Positions 11,611 to 23,590 of a stretch of DNA of 64,000 nucleotides are shown here, one piece after another. A program made the translations under genes and the position numbers. The DNA is from Lophius americanus. Its lineage: Eukaryota > Chordata > Actinopteri > Lophiiformes > Lophiidae. The stretch lies in assembly GCA_037951165.1 (NCBI GenBank), contig JBBDHG010000009.1:17150499-17214498 (forward strand), written 5' to 3'. Each line of letters begins with the position of its first letter. The stretch's first letter is position 1. Below the pieces are notes generated by a model. The model ran no database searches. It was given only the letters and a program-made list of their open reading frames with translations, and was not told where the DNA came from.

Positions 11611-11864
11611 GTGTTTCTCAGGTTGGCATTGTTTCAGATTAGATTTTGTTTAAAAGCCCAACAGTTTAGAATTAAGAAGCGCACAAGAGCGCTGAGGATG
11701 TTTTATCAGAAAAAAAAACTGGATGTGTTTAAGTATGAGCATATCTCATGATCCAGAGATTAAACCACCACAAGGTCATATAAATATGAATATGAATATT
11801 TAAAAAAAAAAAAGGTGGAACTAACAAAAAGAACAGTGAAATGTTGACTAATCTCAGTTTTTAC

Positions 11865-12140
11865 TAATTTGTTAGGTCTTTATTTCTATTACTGCTGCTA
11901 ATGTTTTGGCTTTTGGCAAGAGCAGGAGAAGCTGGAGGTCAAGCAATTTAAAACAAGTCTTGTGCAATTGGACTGATATGTCACAATATGAGGATCAAAG
12001 GATAAAAGTGAATGAAGAAGATGCAGTAGATGAAGATTAACAGGACGTTCTGTGCAATTGGCCTGTGAGGTCATAATTATAATAAGATCTAGCAAGGGTT
12101 TATCCCAGGAATGTCCCCCATGAGCATCATTGTACAAGAA
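11865..12140 (-). mobile_element. Retroelement-like tail, 'aagccgaaac' family, copy 1
   Basis: On the minus strand, 'aaagccaaaacattagcag' leads into 'aataaagacctaac' and then 'aaaaactgagatt'. The same order recurs at 30265-30570, including the neighbouring 'gcaattgg' and 'gtgaggtcataa' blocks, so the two are copies of one family. Fish genomes carry many copies with 'aagccgaaacgttggc'. A Penelope-like origin is possible but not shown. Confidence 0.5.
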
Positions 12141-12244
12141 CTAACGCTGATCGAAATCTTCAAATTAAATATGAAATATTTCAACAGTATTTTGGTAAAA
12201 GAAAAAAAAGATCTGTAAATTTAAAATCATGAAGTATTAGATCA

Positions 12245-12808
12245 AAACATAAGTAAAATATGATATAAACATGATTCATATGCACCAAATTTAGACTTAA
12301 TCGTTGAGAACATATGGCTCATGAACTTTTAATGATAAAGCTCCCCCTAGTGTCAGACATTTACAACAAATCCAGTTCTTGGATAATGAATCCAAGAACT
12401 GGATTTGTTCTTGGATAATGAATCTAAGTTATATAAGTTTATATAACTATATAACTAGTTTTTGAGTAATGTCCAGGGAATAGACTTTTTCGTACACAAA
12501 GCTCCCCCTAGTGAGTAAAAAATGAAAAGTAAAACTTTACAAGATAGATCTTCTTGAGTCGATTCATACGCACCAAATTTGGACTAAATCGGACCAACAG
12601 TTGAGGACAATGTTGGAGATGGAGCTCGCCCTGGTGTCAGAACTTTACAACCGACCTTTCCCGAAATCAACCCAGTTCTTCCTCGCAATGATGTCTATAT
12701 CTGTCATAAATTGGAAAAGGATCCGTGATACAGTTTTTGAGCTATTGTGTTAAGACGAAGGATCCGCGACGGACGAGATGATATAATATCCCCGACTTTT
12801 CGGGGATA
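12245..12808 (+). repeat. Family X repeat, copy 1 (most complete)
   Basis: Two modules each carry a box like 'caccaaatttggactaaat' (12282-12300 and 12571-12589), with 'gctccccctagtg' at 12339 and 12500. The end has 'gacctttccc', 'cagttcttcctcgca' and 'gtttttgagctattgtgtta', then a terminal hairpin 'ccccga-cttt-tcgggg' (12790-12805). Other copies lie at 21840-22105, 41920-42155, 51655-52172 and 57262-57620. No coding capacity and no obvious terminal inverted repeats. Class unknown. Confidence 0.7.
12368..12406. repeat. Perfect 17-bp snapback inverted repeat
   Basis: 'aaatccagttcttggat' (12368-12384) and its exact reverse complement (12390-12406) are separated by five bases. Part of the left arm is then repeated directly at 12407-12424 ('gttcttggataatgaatc'). 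It lies inside family X copy 1. Confidence 0.95.
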
Positions 12809-12810
12809 CA

Positions 12811-13349
12811 ATGAATAGAAAAAACTTTCCAGCTTGGATGAAGTACTTTATATCTTTACTTTGTTATTTTGTAGAATTGATCAACAGTCGCTCTACTGGA
12901 TTAACTCTGATCGGTTTCCAAGGTTTCCTTCACGGCAGCTCGGTTAATCTTTTAAAACGTCCCACAAAAACGTGAGGAGCAACGGAAAAGCTTCAGGTGC
13001 TAATGACGGGGCTGAAAGCGACCTTCAAACGACCGTATCAGTCAACGAGCAACATCAACAGCGTTCATGCAACATTAACGCTAATGAGAGCCGAACGGAT
13101 TGAAGGGAATTGCTTTGCGAGGCGGAGATGGCGAGAGTATTTTAAGAGTGTGACGGAGAGGAGGACGGAGAGGGAGACGGAGACGGAGACGGGGAGTGGG
13201 AGGAAAGCCGCAGTAGGTCTGCTCTCAGATCATAGTGAATAAGTCGTGTGAATTCACAGATGAGTTTTAACAGGAACACATTCTGGCCAGGGGAGTTGTT
13301 CTCACACACTGGAGGATGCTGTTACAGCTGACGCACACACACACACACA

Positions 13350-13386
<37 letters not shown>

Positions 13387-14549
13387 CATGACTCACTATC
13401 ACATTTTTGAAGTGACAGGAAGGAAACATCGGCATCCTTTGAAACTATAAGAGGATCCTCTGGTATGTAGATCAGGCATGAAGGATGACGTTGAGAACAC
13501 GAGGCTAATGCTCGATAAAAATCATCCAAAGGAGGCAGAATTGGAGAAAAATCGGATCAAATTTGTCCGAGGCTTTTGTTTTGAAACGAGCATTTCGACT
13601 TCCTCGCTGCCCAGTTATTTCCACCTCATTCTGAAGTGAGTCTAAATGAAGATATGTAAGCTCTGACACTAGAGATAGCTCGTTCATTTATGTGGATGGT
13701 TCTATTCATAAGATGTAAAACTCACCTACACTCGAAGAAATGTGCTGTTGCAACTGTAATTGGCCAAACTTTGGATAGTTGTTGCTGCATATTTGCCATA
13801 ACACAGTCAGCATAACCAACAGCTTTGTTTAGAGAAACATAAACATTATTTGCTAGCTTGATGTATTGCATTTTGTAAAGGTGAAGGAATTAAGAAAAAC
13901 GTCCCAAATTGAGAAAATGGAGACCACAAACGATGTCATTTATTATGGAAATGGACGGAGAAACTGATGACTCAGCATTCTTCTTTATGTTAATGAGGTC
14001 ACCGATCATTTCTTTTTAATCTCACATAAGAAGCTCTGTCTGAAAAACAAACCTGACTCTGGGCTGTGAGGAAGAGGATGGAGGATCAACACATCCATTG
14101 GTTTAATAAGTAGGTGTCTTCAAACAATTAGTGGTCCTGCTCTAATGGTCATTAGATTTCCGTTAGAGATGAGGTAGTTTGATTGAAAAGCCCTACAAAG
14201 ACTTCATTAGAGGTCATTAGCCATCGTGTTCATCAGTTGAGGTCAAATGGTCAAACTCCCTCTGAAGGGCCTCAGGAGGGAGTGAGCTGACTTTCCCTGG
14301 CCGACAGCCATGATGACCGGCTGACCTTTAGGGCAAAAAAAAAAAAACTACATGAGAGCTGAATGGTTTGTATCAATTTTGGATATTTTTATTCATTCAC
14401 CTTTATTAAAGGTAAAACATGGGGCTTAAAAATATTGTTTATCGTGTTTCTATAAACAATACTTCTAAAAATGGAGTGCGCGTACCCCTAGTGATACTTT
14501 GAGGTACTGCAGTGTTTTTTACGGTGGCTGACAGAGGCGAACGCACTGC
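12811..14549. other. Unannotated sequence with a long CA tract
   Basis: No gene is recognised. It includes the (AC)n tract at 13331-13385, purine-rich DNA at 13150-13200, and a poly-A run at 14334-14347. Confidence 0.5.
13331..13385. repeat. (AC)n microsatellite
   Basis: About 27 dinucleotide units with one GAC interruption. Long CA tracts are typical of fish DNA. Confidence 0.95.
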
Positions 14550-14705
14550 AAAACATCAATTTGAAAACATGCGCATGCTGCAAATGAAGAGAAATCTTCA
14601 TCAAGTTGACAACACAAATATGCTGCAAAAGCCACAACACAGCACATTAAGAAAAATGATCTGCAAAAGCCACAAGACAACGGAAGTGTTAACGAAGGAC
14701 ACTTA
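14550..14705. repeat. Degenerate minisatellite-like repeat
   Basis: 'atgctgcaaaagccacaac' (about 14620) and 'atctgcaaaagccacaaga' (about 14659) are spaced about 39 bases apart, with 'cacattaagaaaaa' between. The unit resembles the reverse complement of the array at 37370-37635 (both mix 'ttaagaaaa' and 'ctgcaaa' cores). A 64-codon frame spans it only because stops are rare in the unit. Confidence 0.5.
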
Positions 14706-14984
14706 AAAGTGATGCAAGCCTGGACCCATTTCTTAATGCTTCATTTGGTAAATAAAACAGATATGATACACAAACGTGTCACGATATTTTGATTAGTCAC
14801 AATAGCTGCGCTTAACATCCGGGTCATGCAGTTAGGGGACTTAGAATAAAACTTGAATCAACATCGTGAAAACAAGAAATAAACTGAATAATGGCCCTAA
14901 CATGCACAGTACCCAGAGCTACAGTAAAAGAGGCAGTGTGTTTGCAACACCACAGCAACCGTAGGACTAAATAAATTTACGACA

Positions 14985-15240
14985 ATGTGCGAATTGAGTG
15001 GTAATATTACGAAAAATAATGTCGTGACTTTATTGCAATCGTTGTAATTTAAGGCTTTGTATTAGGGGGGAAATATAAGGAATGTGGCCGACTATTTTTT
15101 CGCAGATTATGATTTTGTTAATTTTGTCTCTATTTTCAAAATATTACAACTTTATTCCCCTTTCTTGTAATTTAATGACTTTTTCTTGTCTAGTATTACG
15201 ACTTTATTTTAAACTCTTTAATCTTGATTTTTTTCAGTGT
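14985..15240. repeat. Degenerate minisatellite, 'ttacgactttatt' unit
   Basis: Scattered copies of 'attacgactttatt', 'gtcgtgactttattg' and 'attacaactttattcc' with a spacing near 20-45 bases. It is flanked by two 'gtggccg' blocks (about 15083 and 15239). The pattern occurs in fish non-autonomous elements. Old and drifted. Confidence 0.55.
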
Positions 15241-15275
15241 GGCCGTTTTACACCGTCAAACTATTTTTTTTTTTT

Positions 15276-16614
15276 CTTTAAAATAACTGAGATAAGTTTT
15301 AGAGGCACTGCTGTCAACAAACCGGGCTCAGAACCAGGTCTCATTCTGATGCATGGATGTGCTGAATCTTTGTCAGATTAAAATCTCAAAAGAGTTTAGT
15401 TTAAGGGCGTTTGATAAATAAGTAGGAGTCGCACTGAGACGCCTCCGGCACTCATGCAGGTTAAAATGTTGTTTGTTATAAAAAGATCTCTTCTCTCTCC
15501 AAAACCCGTCTCGTCATTGGTAGGCAGCGGCGGTAAAGCTTGAAATCAGTTTCCACAGACAAGTTCTCACCTTTACAAGTTTTCTTTTTAAAAAGTAGAC
15601 AGTGACCGTGAAACTCTTTGATTCAGGAAATTAAAAAGAAGATGCACATTAATCATTTTCATGCGGCTTTAGATAACGACGAGGCTGAGCAAATGGTAAC
15701 ACAGCTCTCATAATTAACAATATGTTAACACTCCATCAAACCTGGATTTATGATACGTAGAATTAAATGATAATGTTTATTTCAGATTTTGCCTTATCAT
15801 AGAATTACGCAAATTTTACCGGAGATAGTGAAGATTAGTTTGTATTGACTCCTGGAAACTAATGCTTTGCAGTATTTCTGAATACGCTGTGCTTAAATAG
15901 TGAACTTTTAATATTAATTCCCTTGTATTTTCTTAATTTTTACTGTATATAGCATATTTAATATCAATGTGTTCTTTTTTTTTAAATTTATTATACTGTA
16001 TTATCTAGAATACATCTTCATCTTCATGGTGTGGTTTCAATTATTTTATATAGAGCATCATAAAATTGAATTTATTCGCTTGTATTATTTTAGTTCATGA
16101 AGTTTATTCATGTCAAAGACTAGTCACAATTACGTGCGAGTCAAGATGGAGAAAAGATTCTTTGAATCAGATTTAGCCACCAGCTAGTTTCCATCTGTAA
16201 TCCCTGAGCAAAAGATTACAGAAGTGTCTCACACAGACACAAATAATAACTTTCATAAGAGACACATCTGAAGTACGTTCGTACTAACAAGAGAATAAAA
16301 GGCAAAATTATGAAGAAAAATACTCTATGCTGACATAACTAATTACTTAAAAACCCTTTGTTGACCTCTCATGAAATAGCTTAATAGCCGATTGTGCGAC
16401 AGTAGAACCACGTTTTGGGACAATGTCCACTAGAAGTAGACCGCCAAGTTCAGTGTGGACCAAACAGAATTTTTCAGGTGAAGAAGCGGAATTATAGATG
16501 ATCTCATAAACAAAATGCAAAACTGAATACAAAATTAGTTTTTCAAATTATACACACCAGTTCTAGACAGGACCAACACATAGTGATAAACAACTGTTTT
16601 ACGGCCACATTAAT
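15276..16614. other. Unannotated A+T-rich sequence
   Basis: No gene, RNA or mobile element is recognised. A 61-codon minus-strand frame at 16347-16532 has no recognisable domain. Confidence 0.45.
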
Positions 16615-16738
16615 ATCTACAGGCAATTTAGAGCCGCATATTCATCTATATTATCTGTTTTCAGGCAGTGGGAGAAATTCTGGATAACCCAGAGGGGATA
16701 CTGGTGAAGATGGGCAGAACATGCAAACTCGGATCCTT
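16615..16738 (-). repeat. Teleost dispersed repeat, 'cctcccacagtcc' family fragment
   Basis: On the minus strand 'gagtttgcatgttctgccc' and 'tcccctctgggttatccag' correspond to text common in fish genomes ('gtttgcatgttctccc', 'ctctgggtactccggctt'). Related fragments lie at 20445, 25040, 25635, 38705-39120 and 62185. The class of this repeat is not known to me. Confidence 0.55.
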
Positions 16739-16750
16739 CCTGATGATAAA

Positions 16751-16787
16751 ATCACATATCAACAAAAAAATCACATATCAACAAAAA
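16751..16787. repeat. Tandem duplication, 19-base period
   Basis: 'atcacatatcaacaaaaa' occurs twice in a row with one extra A between the copies. The lack of divergence suggests a recent slippage event. Confidence 0.9.
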
Positions 16788-16789
16788 TG

Positions 16790-17719
16790 TTTCCTGTTGT
16801 TTATATCTGAAAAAAACTTTTTCATATCCGCCTACATAAACATGGAGAAAGTGCACACCAGTACATTTCCATTCCAGACTTCTCGGCCGGTTCTTGTGTA
16901 AGTACAAAAAGTGAGACTCAAAAACTGAATGCATGCTATAAAATTAGACACGCTTTTATTGATAAACAGATGGAGGACTCAGTTGTTGCAGCAGCTCAAC
17001 TACTAAACACATCACGTTAAGAGGAAATATAAAACACCAATAAAGGTTTAAAAGAGTAATGAAAACAAAAGTAAAGGCGAAGGCAACAACTGCAATCATG
17101 ACGGTTATGGGATATTTCGTTTTTTGTTCCAAACATTGTCTTTTTTTGCTTTTTGACAGTTTAACACCCCATGTGTGCTTGTAATAACACAGGAAACCTC
17201 TATCTGAAATAAAAATAGATAGAAGAATACGTACAATTAGAAAATACATGAATTGAATAAATAAATACTAAATAAGATAAACTATATTGTCATACTAAAT
17301 CGCCTAGTCACTCCCACTTTTATACATACACAAATAAATGCCTTGTCAAATTATAGATTGAAGATCTTGTTTGAGTAAACTTTTCAGTTTATAATATTAT
17401 ACACAGTATTCTACGCTTATGTGTATTACTTCTCGTCAGAAAAAAATGTAGAGGGCTATTCATAAGCCATCGCCAGTGTTTTCCAACATCTGACTCAAGT
17501 CCTTATAGGATATATTTGTAGGATATATTTGCATTGAATGAAGCTTTTTTTATAGTGTGGAATATTGCTGCAATGAAGTTTACAAATACACCTTTGTTTG
17601 TTTCACACTGAAAATTCAGCAAACAAAGTCGTTCTGATTTATAACACAGTATCATCAGCATCTAGTGTGATATTTTACATGTGAGTCAAGGAGGGATTTG
17701 TCAACTATGAAACAGAAGG
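16790..17719. other. Unannotated A+T-rich sequence
   Basis: No gene is recognised. A 13-base tandem duplication ('taggatatatttg' twice) sits at about 17507-17532. The minus-strand frame at 16956-17249 is hydrophobic and A+T-driven, with no known domain. Confidence 0.45.
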
Positions 17720-17860
17720 GCAAAAAACTAGATTGACATTCAATGGAGCACCAAGGGTTCCAACAGATTAATCCTCATCCAGGTCTATTCTGGTCTAACA
17801 CCACCCCTACCCTACCGCTAGTGTAGTAGAATCTGTTCAGTAGTTTTTTTTGGTGTTTAT
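17720..17860 (-). repeat. Teleost dispersed repeat, 'actactgaacagattt' family fragment
   Basis: The minus strand contains 'aaaactactgaacagattct', close to 'aactactgaacagatttcc' at 44659-44677 on the plus strand. Both resemble a repeat widespread in fish. Only a fragment is present. Confidence 0.45.
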
Positions 17861-18773
17861 TAAAAGCACAAAAACTGGACAAGCAAACATAGTTGATGAA
17901 GAAGCACAGACCTCACTGTCGTAACCATCCACATCACAAACACACACACTCATACACACACACGCTGACCTTTCACCCAATGCTACTACTGTAGCATCCA
18001 TTGCATCTGAGGGTGTGTCCTGGTGTTGATGGACTCTGTATTTCAACTCTCTCTCTCCCACCGGTATCTAGAGAAGAGTGCTTGATTATATCACCGTTGG
18101 TTAATCAGTGTTTTTTTTATCGCACCAGAATCCCTTTCTCTCTCTCTAGCTGGTGGACATGAGGGAAGAATAAGATGGGAAGATTCAAAGAAGTCAAGCT
18201 TTTTTTTTTTGTTCTTGTTGAACAAATCGCAGCTTAATAACTCAATCACACAAATTATTGATTTAATGGCAGGGATCGGAGATGTTCATATGTATGAGTT
18301 CAAAAAGCAGGGAAGGAGGGAGAGACTGAAGTTAGTAAAACACCTTTGAAGCTAAATCCTAAAGATCTCATATTTTTCTGATTAAATGTTAACAAGAGTT
18401 GTCGGAAGGGGACATGTCTGCCTGACCACAGAATATAAATAACTTTACAAATATGGTTTTAACAATATTCAATGCTAGTTCCCACTTCTGTTTCGTTTCC
18501 TCAGTGTCTCCTGTTTCGTCTTCTTAAGCCTTTGTATAGATGAGCTATCAGAATTATCCTCATAGCTCCCTCTATAGTCAGCATTATAATCTTGGCAGTT
18601 ACACTTGTGTCCAGTCTTCACGTGACATGATATCTTGATACAATTAAAGAAACCGGGAAAAAATAATAACAAAAATTCTTGCTGGAAAACAGTTTCTCCA
18701 TCTAGAAGCAGATCCACAATAATTAACACTTTATCCTACCGTTTTCTGAATCAATTGTTTATCCCCAGTGTAG
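17861..18773. other. Unannotated sequence
   Basis: No gene is recognised. There is a CA-rich stretch at 17937-17962 and short T runs at 18110 and 18201. Confidence 0.45.
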
Positions 18774-18815
18774 ACAGATAGATAGATAGAGAGATAAAGA
18801 GATAAAGAGATAAAG

Positions 18816-18883
<68 letters not shown>

Positions 18884-18912
18884 TGATAGATTGATAGATA
18901 AATAAATAAAGT
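18774..18912. repeat. (GATA)n microsatellite
   Basis: About 135 bases of GATA with interspersed 'GATAAAGA' and 'GATTGATA' variants, ending in AAAT units. Tracts of this length are highly polymorphic in fish. Confidence 0.95.
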
Positions 18913-19794
18913 AAATACAAGATAAGTATAGGGAAAGTCCAATAAGTCCATAGAATTAGAGACCTATAATTTTAACAAAGTGTGTATGTGCATTCTCACT
19001 GATAGGGGTTCATCATGTATGAACAATTTATGTATTTGTGTGTACACATATGTAGGCCTATATATGAGTATCCATAAGGGGGCACAAACAAACCAGCAAA
19101 ATCTCCACCAATTTGTCATTAGACATTTCTCTTTTTACATTGTAGCTACTTTGATGATGATGAAATGCAGCTCTGACTCATTTAATCTTGACTTAACGAA
19201 GAAGAATATGTGTGAAACCTATTTACAATGTAGTGCCAGATGCTTCCCAACTAAGTATGTTCCAACTAACTAAATCATCTGGACTTTCAGTTTATAACCT
19301 TGTGCTATGAAAAGGGCTTAATTGAACCAACTTGACTTACTTGATAACTTAGATTTGCAAAAAAAAAAATCTATGTGAACACAGTTCAGCTGACTGTAGA
19401 GAAACCCTCCGTCACCGAATGAATCAGCAGCTTTTAGCCGCTTATCTGCTCAGCAGCAACTCAAAGGATGCTGGTTTCTCATTTAAAGCCTATTAACAGT
19501 CTGCTGAGGTTTTAGTTTATGAGCAGTGCTTTGTGAAGGATGTGACAAGTTAGACTACAGTTCAAACTACAGACCGTGTGGACTGGTAAATGTTTGTGGT
19601 GTTGCGACTTCTTATGCAATGAGAGGTGGAGGAGGTCATGTTCATTTTCCTACTTGTTTGTCCGCTGACATCGAAAACATGTCATTGGATATTTTTTTAT
19701 TTTTTTTGTAGGGGTTGCTTATTGGCCCATCCCTACACGAGTTCAGTAAGTTTCGAGCCGGATCTAAGTCTAACTTTCTATTCTTGATTGTTTT
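18913..19794. other. Unannotated sequence
   Basis: No gene, RNA or transposon is recognised. Confidence 0.45.
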
Positions 19795-20170
19795 TAGAAA
19801 GAGCGGAGATGTAAGGCATGGCTCTCAATTTACCAGGCAACGAACCTCACCTGTGGTCATGAGCTCTGGGTAGTGACCGAACTGGGAGCAGAGCCGCAGT
19901 TCCTTTGCGTCGAAAGGAGCCAGTTGAAGTGGTTCAGGCATTTGATTAGGACGCCTGCCTTTGAAGCCCTTTCATGCATGGCCAACTGGGAGGAGAAGTC
20001 GAGGTAGACCCAGAACTCAATGGAGGGATTATTAATCTCATCTGGCCTGGGATTGCCTCAAGATCCCTCAGGATGAAGCAGAGAGTGTTGCTGGGGAGAG
20101 GGACAACTAGAATGCCTTTTCCAACCTGCCGTAACTGCAACCTGAAAAAAAGGAAGTTTGGATGGATAAC
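19795..20170 (+). mobile_element. Non-LTR retrotransposon ORF2 C-terminal relic (RTE/Rex-like)
   Basis: In order: 'catggctctcaatttaccag', 'cctcacctgtggtcatgagc', 'ctctgggtagtgaccgaac', 'agccgcagttcctttgcgtc', 'gaaaggagccagttgaagtg', 'gttcaggcatttgattagga', 'gccaactgggaggagaag' and 'ggcctgggattgcctcaaga'. This is the 3' coding end of a LINE common in fish, downstream of the reverse transcriptase, coding for a basic tail. Stops and a shifted middle break the frame. Sister fragments lie at 26370-26560 and 56060-56560 on the minus strand. The clade name is from memory. Confidence 0.75.
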
Positions 20171-20444
20171 AGAGTTTTCCCGCTAGATCCATTAGACACT
20201 AATTGACAAAAAAATTACTGAAAATTTGCGGGTGCTTTGTCGAAGCCCTAAAGTTGGGCCTCTCATAGATGGCTTATTGAATTGCCTTTATCAGTTTTGG
20301 ATGTAAATTCTAACTTCCTGTCATTTGGCTCACATGCAGTGGCTGTGGTCTATGGACATCTGATCAAAACCACTGGAAATAATTCAAATTTCAAACACGC
20401 TTTGAAACCAGCACTGCTTTGTGAGAAGCACTGGTGCCCCGCCG

Positions 20445-20665
20445 GTGGATGAAATTCCACCAGGGAGCCATGGGGTCTCTCTGTAAAAGGCTTATTCTCC
20501 CCATGTTTGTGTAGATTCCTCCCGGGACTCCAGTTTAGTCCCACAGTCCAGAAACCGGCAACATAAGTGATTCGGTGACAGTAAGTTGCCTGTAGGTGTG
20601 AATGGTTGTTTGTATCTGTATATGGAAGTAGCTGATTTGTCAGTTTGCTCACATTCACCTGTGAT
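20445..20665 (+). repeat. Teleost dispersed repeat, 'cctcccacagtcc' family
   Basis: 'ctccccatgtttgtgtagat', 'tcctcccgggactcc', 'cccacagtccagaaa' and 'gcctgtaggtgtgaatggtt' occur in the order of a repeat common in fish genomes. The 102-codon minus-strand frame at 20350-20658 is a by-product of this repeat. Confidence 0.6.
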
Positions 20666-21839
20666 AAAGGTTATAGTCCATCCACATCAGCATTTATTGA
20701 TTTTTTTTTTTTGCAGCACCGGCTGTGTCTTTGTCCTTGGACATAGATTTTCTAATTTTAGTCCTCACCTTTCTTCTATCACCTTCTGCCGATGGTCTGC
20801 TGCCAACAGTAAAGTTTGTTTGCTGTAAACATATTTTATTTCCATTCTTCTTCCTGGATTGAATAGTATTTTGCAGGAGGACAATGTATGCGTAATGCTG
20901 CAGAGGGATACTGTTCAGATTTCATTGTTAATTTACATAAAAGATTTACAGTGTTACCACAACGCTGACGTGGAAGAGCTTATTTCCTGAAACCGTTTGC
21001 AGTGGATTTGCAGAGCGAGCAGGGAGGCAGCTCGTTCATGCGATGCCCTTGACATTTCTGTTCTCTGCACAGCTCAGCTCAGTCGGGGAATCAGAACGCA
21101 CATCAGGCCTACAGCCCACGACTACATCCAGCACCACACCGTGCCCTGCCTCGCCCTGGCGGTGATAATGAATTGACCATCAATTGTGACGAGGGATCTG
21201 AAAACACCCTCCCCTCAGAGTGAATCCGCTGCCTGGCTGGATCCTGTGGGATGCATATTAATGGCTTAAAAAGAAACAAATTCTTCCCCGATGCCGCCTG
21301 ACCCGGACCGACTCTGAGAGAAACAAAGAGAGAGAAATGGAACTGACTTTGATTTTTATGAATGATACGAAAATACAAATGGTTGCAGACAGAAACAGAC
21401 AGAGACGAGGAGAAGCCAATAGGATAATATGACTCAGTAGGAGAAGTAAAAAAAATACAATCTGTCTACTCTGATAACGCCACAGGCTGCTGTTTGTGAG
21501 ATATAGACTTTATCTTCAGCACCCTGGCCTAACAAGGTGGGAAAGGATTTTAAAATGTCACATGATTTAAAATGGGCCCAATAGATGTGCATCTCACATC
21601 GGCATAAAATGGATTTGCAAGGAATGAATAAATCAAGCTATATCCTAAATCCAATTCAGTGCCCCGGGGTCATGATTGGATTGGTAACAGAAAATATTTA
21701 AATATGGTTTATCCAGTTTTTCGGCCTCATGTTTTTTTTTCCTGTTTTACCCTTCTTGGTCAAATTAACACACTGAATACTAAATAACCGTGAAATAACA
21801 ACACATATTATTAAAGTATCATGTATTCACTACGTATTT
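20666..21839. other. Unannotated sequence; 21000-21330 more GC-balanced
   Basis: No gene is recognised. At 21050-21175 a polypyrimidine stretch ending in AG (21071-21072) precedes a short open frame with a GT at 21162. This looks exon-like, but the peptide is not recognised. Confidence 0.35.
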
Positions 21840-22105
21840 ATATCCCCAAAAAGTTGGGAAAGTTATAGTTCTGATACCGCAGATCCTTCCTCTTAGCACG
21901 ATAACTCAAACTATTCCACTCATCATTTTCAAATTTCATAACCCCTAGATCTTAATGCAAGGAAGAACTGGATTGATTTTGGGAATGGTTGGTTGTATAT
22001 TTTCATTACTATGGGGGGGCTATATCTCCGAAGGTTTTGGCTCTTAATTTTGAAACAGTTGGTTGGATTCTGCATATAAAAGTAGACAAAGAAAGTAGAA
22101 GGCTT
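21840..22105 (-). repeat. Family X repeat, copy 2
   Basis: On the minus strand 'aatcaatccagttcttcctt' is followed by 'aagatctaggggttatgaaa', 'gagttatcgtgctaagagg' and 'aaggatctgcggtatcag', and ends near 'tttttggggatata'. These match copy 1 in order. Only the terminal module is kept. Confidence 0.65.
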
Positions 22106-22330
22106 GGAGTTCCATTGCTTTTTCTTGTTCTAAATAAAAAGTATGATCCTCTATTTGATAAAACACATTAACAATTTAAAACGCCTAATCCCTCTCCAGG
22201 CATCTGTGCAAACATGCCGGCCTCTACAAGGACCAACTCTTTGAGATAAGAGGACATAGAAAGGTATTTAAATGGTCAAATGCACCTTTTAAGTTACAGC
22301 GCATGTGCCCATATCACTTATCGGGAAAAG

Positions 22331-22694
22331 TGACAAGGGCCAAATTGTGATGGGTAGATGATTGGGTCAGAGCATCTCCAGAACTGCAGGTCCGTTGGGT
22401 GTTCCGAGTCTGCTGTGGTTAGTATGAATGGGGGTTTAATTAAGGACAACTGGTGAACAGGCAACACAGTCGTGGCTGCCCAAAGCTCATTGATGCGTAT
22501 GGAGTGCGAAGGCTATCCTGTCTTGTCTGATCCCTCAGAAGGGCTGCTGTTACACAAATTGCTGAAAAAGTTCATATTGGTTCTGATAGAAAAATATCAG
22601 AATCCCTCTATACTTCACTGAGCTGTTTTGGCAGCATAATAGAGAACTACACAACATTGAGCAGGTGGATATAATGTTATGGCTGATAAGCGTA
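22331..22694 (+). mobile_element. Tc1-like transposon remnant with right end
   Basis: 'gacaagggccaaattgtgat', 'gggtcagagcatctccagaa', 'agctcattgatgcgtatgg', 'aattgctgaaaaagttcat' and 'attggttctgatagaaaaat' are the 5' third of the same Tc1 family as 6123-6558. A jump at about 22597-22620 leads to the 3' end 'gagctgttttggcagc' and 'gcaggtggatataatgtt', with the inverted-repeat end 'atggctgataagcgta' finishing at TA (22693-22694). The catalytic part and the left inverted repeat are lost. Confidence 0.8.
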
Positions 22695-23032
22695 TATATT
22701 TTTACAAGTTATGCAGCAGATACTGCTTGCAATCCCAGCTGACTGGCCCTGTTAGAGCTTGTTCAGCATTCAGGATTGGTTACCTAGACTCTAGGCATTC
22801 CTTTAGAACTAAGGACAGTCAGCTGCACAAAAAACAAGTACTGCCACTGAGTACAGATGAGTACTGGCCATTTTCAGGCTCTGGTTTGAATCCTGCATGA
22901 GACAGGTGGACTCCACTAGAAAAAAGGGAAACTGCTTTATTTTATACCATTAATAATTCAATTAATACTTTAGACAAGTCTGAGACTTTAGCATCTGTTA
23001 CTTTGTCACTTATTCTAAATTCATCAAATGTC
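22695..23032. other. Unannotated sequence
   Basis: Nothing recognised between the Tc1 remnant and the minisatellite-armed element. Confidence 0.45.
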
Positions 23033-23590
23033 CAGAGAAAAGTCGAAATGTCGAGAATAAAGTCGAAATGCCATGAGAAAATTCGAAATCTCAAACAAAA
23101 CAGTCAAAATTTTGAGAAGAAATTTGAAATTTCGAAAATAAAGTCAAAATTGTGAGAATAAGGTTGAACGGTCACAAAGAAAGTAAACATGCCAAGAAAA
23201 AAAATAAAGTGAAAATATAGAGAATGAAGTAGAAGATTTTTTTTCTTTATTCTGCATTTTGAGAATAAAGTTGAAATACGGATTCGTATGACGAGCTGAA
23301 GTCATACAGCATCACCATCAATGGTTATATTGGGGGTTTTAGTCTCAACATTGTGTGATTTGAGCCCTAAAGAACAAAAAACGACACCAAAGTTATAGCA
23401 GACTACTTCATCACATCCACTGAGCGCTTGGGAGGATTGCCTGAAGCGACTGCATGCTGACAGAAGCACAGAAATACAAAATAAATGAAAACATCTTACT
23501 CTGATTTAGCTCGACTTTGTCAGCTTTTCGACTTTATTCTCAACATTTTAACTTTTTTCTCAACATTTCGACTTTATTCTCGAAAGGATA
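23033..23590. mobile_element. Candidate non-autonomous element with inverted minisatellite arms
   Basis: The left arm (23033-23275) repeats 'gagaataaagtcgaaatg' with period about 20. The right arm (23512-23588) repeats the reverse complement 'tcgactttattctcaacat'. Between them is about 235 bp of non-repetitive DNA with no coding potential. The inverted arrangement of arms around a core suggests a MITE-like unit. No target-site duplication is clear. Confidence 0.55.

Noticed and set aside
18751..18951. Frame of Tyr-Leu-Ser-Ile repeats
   Set aside because: Product of the (GATA)n tract read on the minus strand.
23033..23590. Possible satellite array
   Set aside because: Repeat units are on opposite strands around a unique core, which a simple satellite would not show.
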